Of a stretch of DNA of 7,410 nt, positions 5,789-7,410 are shown piece after piece. Source of the stretch: Lactobacillales bacterium (GTDB lineage: Bacteria; Bacillota; Bacilli; Lactobacillales; Vagococcaceae); the NCBI GenBank assembly GCA_015655485.1, contig JAATEZ010000471.1, positions 1 through 7,410 on the forward strand. Reading direction: 5' to 3'. The position numbers were made by a program, and so were the translations under genes. Each line of letters begins with the position of its first letter. The first letter of the stretch is position 1. Below the pieces are notes generated by a model. That model had not been told where the DNA came from and did no database searches. It saw only the letters and a list, made by a program, of their open reading frames with translations.

Positions 5789-7150
5789 TCAAAATACCAG
5801 TACCGGCGTTCCCACATCTACCGCACTATACAATTGCACCATAATGGCAGGCGGTGTATTGATACATCCATGAGAGCCCTTTGTTTCATAAGTGGTTCCT
5901 CCATAAGTAGTTTGCCAGGAAGAATCATGGATCCCCACTCCAGACCAATCAATAGGCATCCAGTAGTCTACCGGAGTATCATAATCTTCTCCGCTTAAAG
6001 TAGCATTTTCTTCTTTTTTCCAGACATAGAATACTCCAGCGGGCGTAGGTGTTGAAGGTTTTCCTGAAATAATATCCGTTTCTAATTGCAAGACTCCATC
6101 CTTGTAATACCACATATGCTGATTAACTAAATCTACTTCAATATAAGTTTGATCAATTAGTTTGGATGCCGCACTGGCACTTCCTGTTGTGATCGGAGTT
6201 CGCGTGAAATCTTCGCCGGCTAATATTTTTTTGGACAGCGCTGCAGTTTCATCATTCGGCGAGATCGTCCAGCTGTAAGTTCCTGCCGGTACTGTGACTG
6301 TTCCGCGTTTCGTACTGGCAAAGACCGTTCCCACTGTACTGGTATTATATTTGGCAGCAATTTCATTGACATAATTTTTCACTGTGTCCGTATCAACGGT
6401 CACTTTTTCACCATCAAAAACCAGGAAACTCATGATTGTTGCTTTATCAATAGTGATCGTTTCTCCGTTGATCGAATAATTTGCCGAGATTGAACTGATT
6501 TTATTCATCTCATCCATTTTCTCATCTAAAATATCATCACCTTCTTTAACTGTAGCTTTGACCAAATATTTTTCTAATTCTATTGAATCCTTGCCTTGCT
6601 TGATCGCTTTTTTCACAGCAGCCAAAAATCCTTCACTATCGATTGAATCGCCATCTGTTTCAGGAATGACCGTAAACACTCCATCGACCGCTTTTATTGT
6701 GGCATTGGTCGTCGCGGTACGAGTCTCATTCAAGGTCGCGATCTCTTCTTTTAGTTCGCTTAAAAAGCTCGTTAAGCTTTTAGCATTGACAGTTGTGGTA
6801 GTGACTTCTAAATTCTTATTTTTTTGAAAATAGGCCAGCCACCACAACCATTGATTTTGATTACTTAGAGATTTTTTTAGAGCATGTTTAAATTTGTTTT
6901 GAACACCCAACTTTGTCTTTGCTATACTTTTCCATTTGGATCCATTATCCAAAATTTGAAAGGTCTCGCTGTCATACGACTCTTGAAGAACTTTGGCGGC
7001 TTTGGTCGCAGTCATCCCCCCGATATCGACTCCATTAACAGTGGAGTTAGGTAAAAAATGACTCGTGTAATGAGCCGCTTGGTAAGTATAGAACACCGCG
7101 AAAAGACCCGCTATCATAAAAAAGATCAGGATCCACTTTTTAGATTTCAT
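5789..7150 (-). CDS. ldt: L,D-transpeptidase with PG_binding_4 and YkuD domains (Ldtfm type)
   Basis: This encodes 453 residues. A basic N-terminus and one membrane helix (about 5-24) anchor the protein with the bulk outside the cell. The VNGVDIGGMTATKA segment (about 38-51) opens a PG_binding_4 domain; a second such region follows at about 220-325. The YkuD catalytic domain covers about 336-453, with the active-site motif SHGCINTPP: nucleophile Cys429, His427, and the conserved His408 in GIHDSS. The 21-residue His-Cys spacing and total length match Ldtfm of E. faecium. Such enzymes make 3-3 cross-links in peptidoglycan from tetrapeptide donors, bypass penicillin-binding proteins when suitable tetrapeptides are available, and are inhibited by carbapenems rather than ampicillin. 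The ATG at 7150 follows AAGGAG by 9 nt. It starts 6 nt after the preceding membrane-protein gene, so the two are cotranscribed. All catalytic residues are present. Confidence 0.96.
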   Translation of the reverse strand: MKSKKWILIFFMIAGLFAVFYTYQAAHYTSHFLPNSTVNGVDIGGMTATKAAKVLQESYDSETFQILDNGSKWKSIAKTKLGVQNKFKHALKKSLSNQNQWLWWLAYFQKNKNLEVTTTTVNAKSLTSFLSELKEEIATLNETRTATTNATIKAVDGVFTVIPETDGDSIDSEGFLAAVKKAIKQGKDSIELEKYLVKATVKEGDDILDEKMDEMNKISSISANYSINGETITIDKATIMSFLVFDGEKVTVDTDTVKNYVNEIAAKYNTSTVGTVFASTKRGTVTVPAGTYSWTISPNDETAALSKKILAGEDFTRTPITTGSASAASKLIDQTYIEVDLVNQHMWYYKDGVLQLETDIISGKPSTPTPAGVFYVWKKEENATLSGEDYDTPVDYWMPIDWSGVGIHDSSWQTTYGGTTYETKGSHGCINTPPAIMVQLYSAVDVGTPVLVF

Positions 7151-7156
7151 GACCGG

Positions 7157-7410
7157 TTACTCCTTATTTTTATTCCAGAAAGAATAAATAATACTATTGA
7201 TCAGATAATAAACGTAGCCGCACAGATAACCAAGAAAAATAAATAAGCAGTAGCTGAGCAGACTTTTTGATCCGTAAAAATAAATCACAACCGTTGTTGC
7301 CGCGAGTAATACTCCCAAAATCAAACCGATGAGAGCCACGACATAGAAAGGCTTATTCTTCTTTAAAATCAAATAAAAAAATAAGCAATTTAATAAAAAA
7401 TTAAAAATAA
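7157..7410 (-). CDS. Multi-pass membrane protein, 5' end outside the window
   Basis: The frame is open to the window edge with no ATG; the first possible start inside is a TTG at 7372 with no clear ribosome binding site. The codons upstream of that TTG still encode a hydrophobic run (IFNFLLNCLFFYLIL), so the gene most likely begins beyond the window. Visible are three hydrophobic segments: the partial one at the edge, one around FYVVALIGLILGVLLAATTV, and one around LLSYCLFIFLGYLCGYVYYL. The tail is short and basic (WNKNKE). The stop at 7157-7159 is 6 nt before the L,D-transpeptidase start, and the next gene's ribosome binding site lies close to this stop, suggesting translational coupling. 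I do not recognise the family. Confidence 0.7.
   Translation of the reverse strand, partial: IFNFLLNCLFFYLILKKNKPFYVVALIGLILGVLLAATTVVIYFYGSKSLLSYCLFIFLGYLCGYVYYLINSIIYSFWNKNKE

Noticed and set aside
6558..7246. Plus-strand frames opposite the L,D-transpeptidase and its upstream neighbour
   Set aside because: They are antisense to a well-conserved enzyme and lack their own ribosome binding sites.

Overview
The window looks like chromosomal DNA of a low-GC Gram-positive bacterium, most likely Enterococcus or a close relative in the Lactobacillales. The evidence is AAGGAG-type ribosome binding sites, AT-rich codon use, and a PG_binding_4/YkuD L,D-transpeptidase whose size and active site match the Ldtfm type of Enterococcus faecium. 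No phage, transposase, CRISPR, tRNA or rRNA signal was found.

Left part (1-1601, + strand): the 3' end of an SPFH/band-7 membrane-scaffold protein is followed 25 nt later by a 58-residue ribbon-helix-helix protein. A perfect 20-bp hairpin closes this pair. A remnant of fetB, an iron-export ABC permease, starts directly against the hairpin. It lacks its 5' part and has a one-base frameshift in an A-run. The stretch 1602-1972 has no convincing gene.

Middle (1967-5410, - strand): a promoter with a perfect 8-bp inverted repeat in its leader drives an Rrf2-family regulator that has no iron-sulfur cysteine cluster. The regulator gene overlaps by 35 bp a 910-residue YhgE/Pip-family membrane protein, and a hairpin with a U-run follows it. 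The simplest reading is a self-regulated two-gene operon that controls a large envelope protein.

Right part (5439-7410, - strand): a second operon reads out of an unidentified multi-pass membrane protein (cut by the window edge) into the L,D-transpeptidase 6 nt later, then into a small single-pass membrane protein with an excellent ribosome binding site. The small gene carries an in-frame TAA inside its membrane segment, so it is broken or needs readthrough. A perfect 20-bp hairpin ends the operon just upstream of the rrf2-yhgE promoter.

The common theme of the intact genes is the cell envelope: a membrane scaffold, a YhgE-type surface/membrane protein and peptidoglycan cross-linking. I see no clear new defence or mobile system. 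The observations most worth checking are the interrupted small envelope protein, the cysteine-free Rrf2/YhgE pair with its candidate operator, and the compositionally distinct middle of YhgE.
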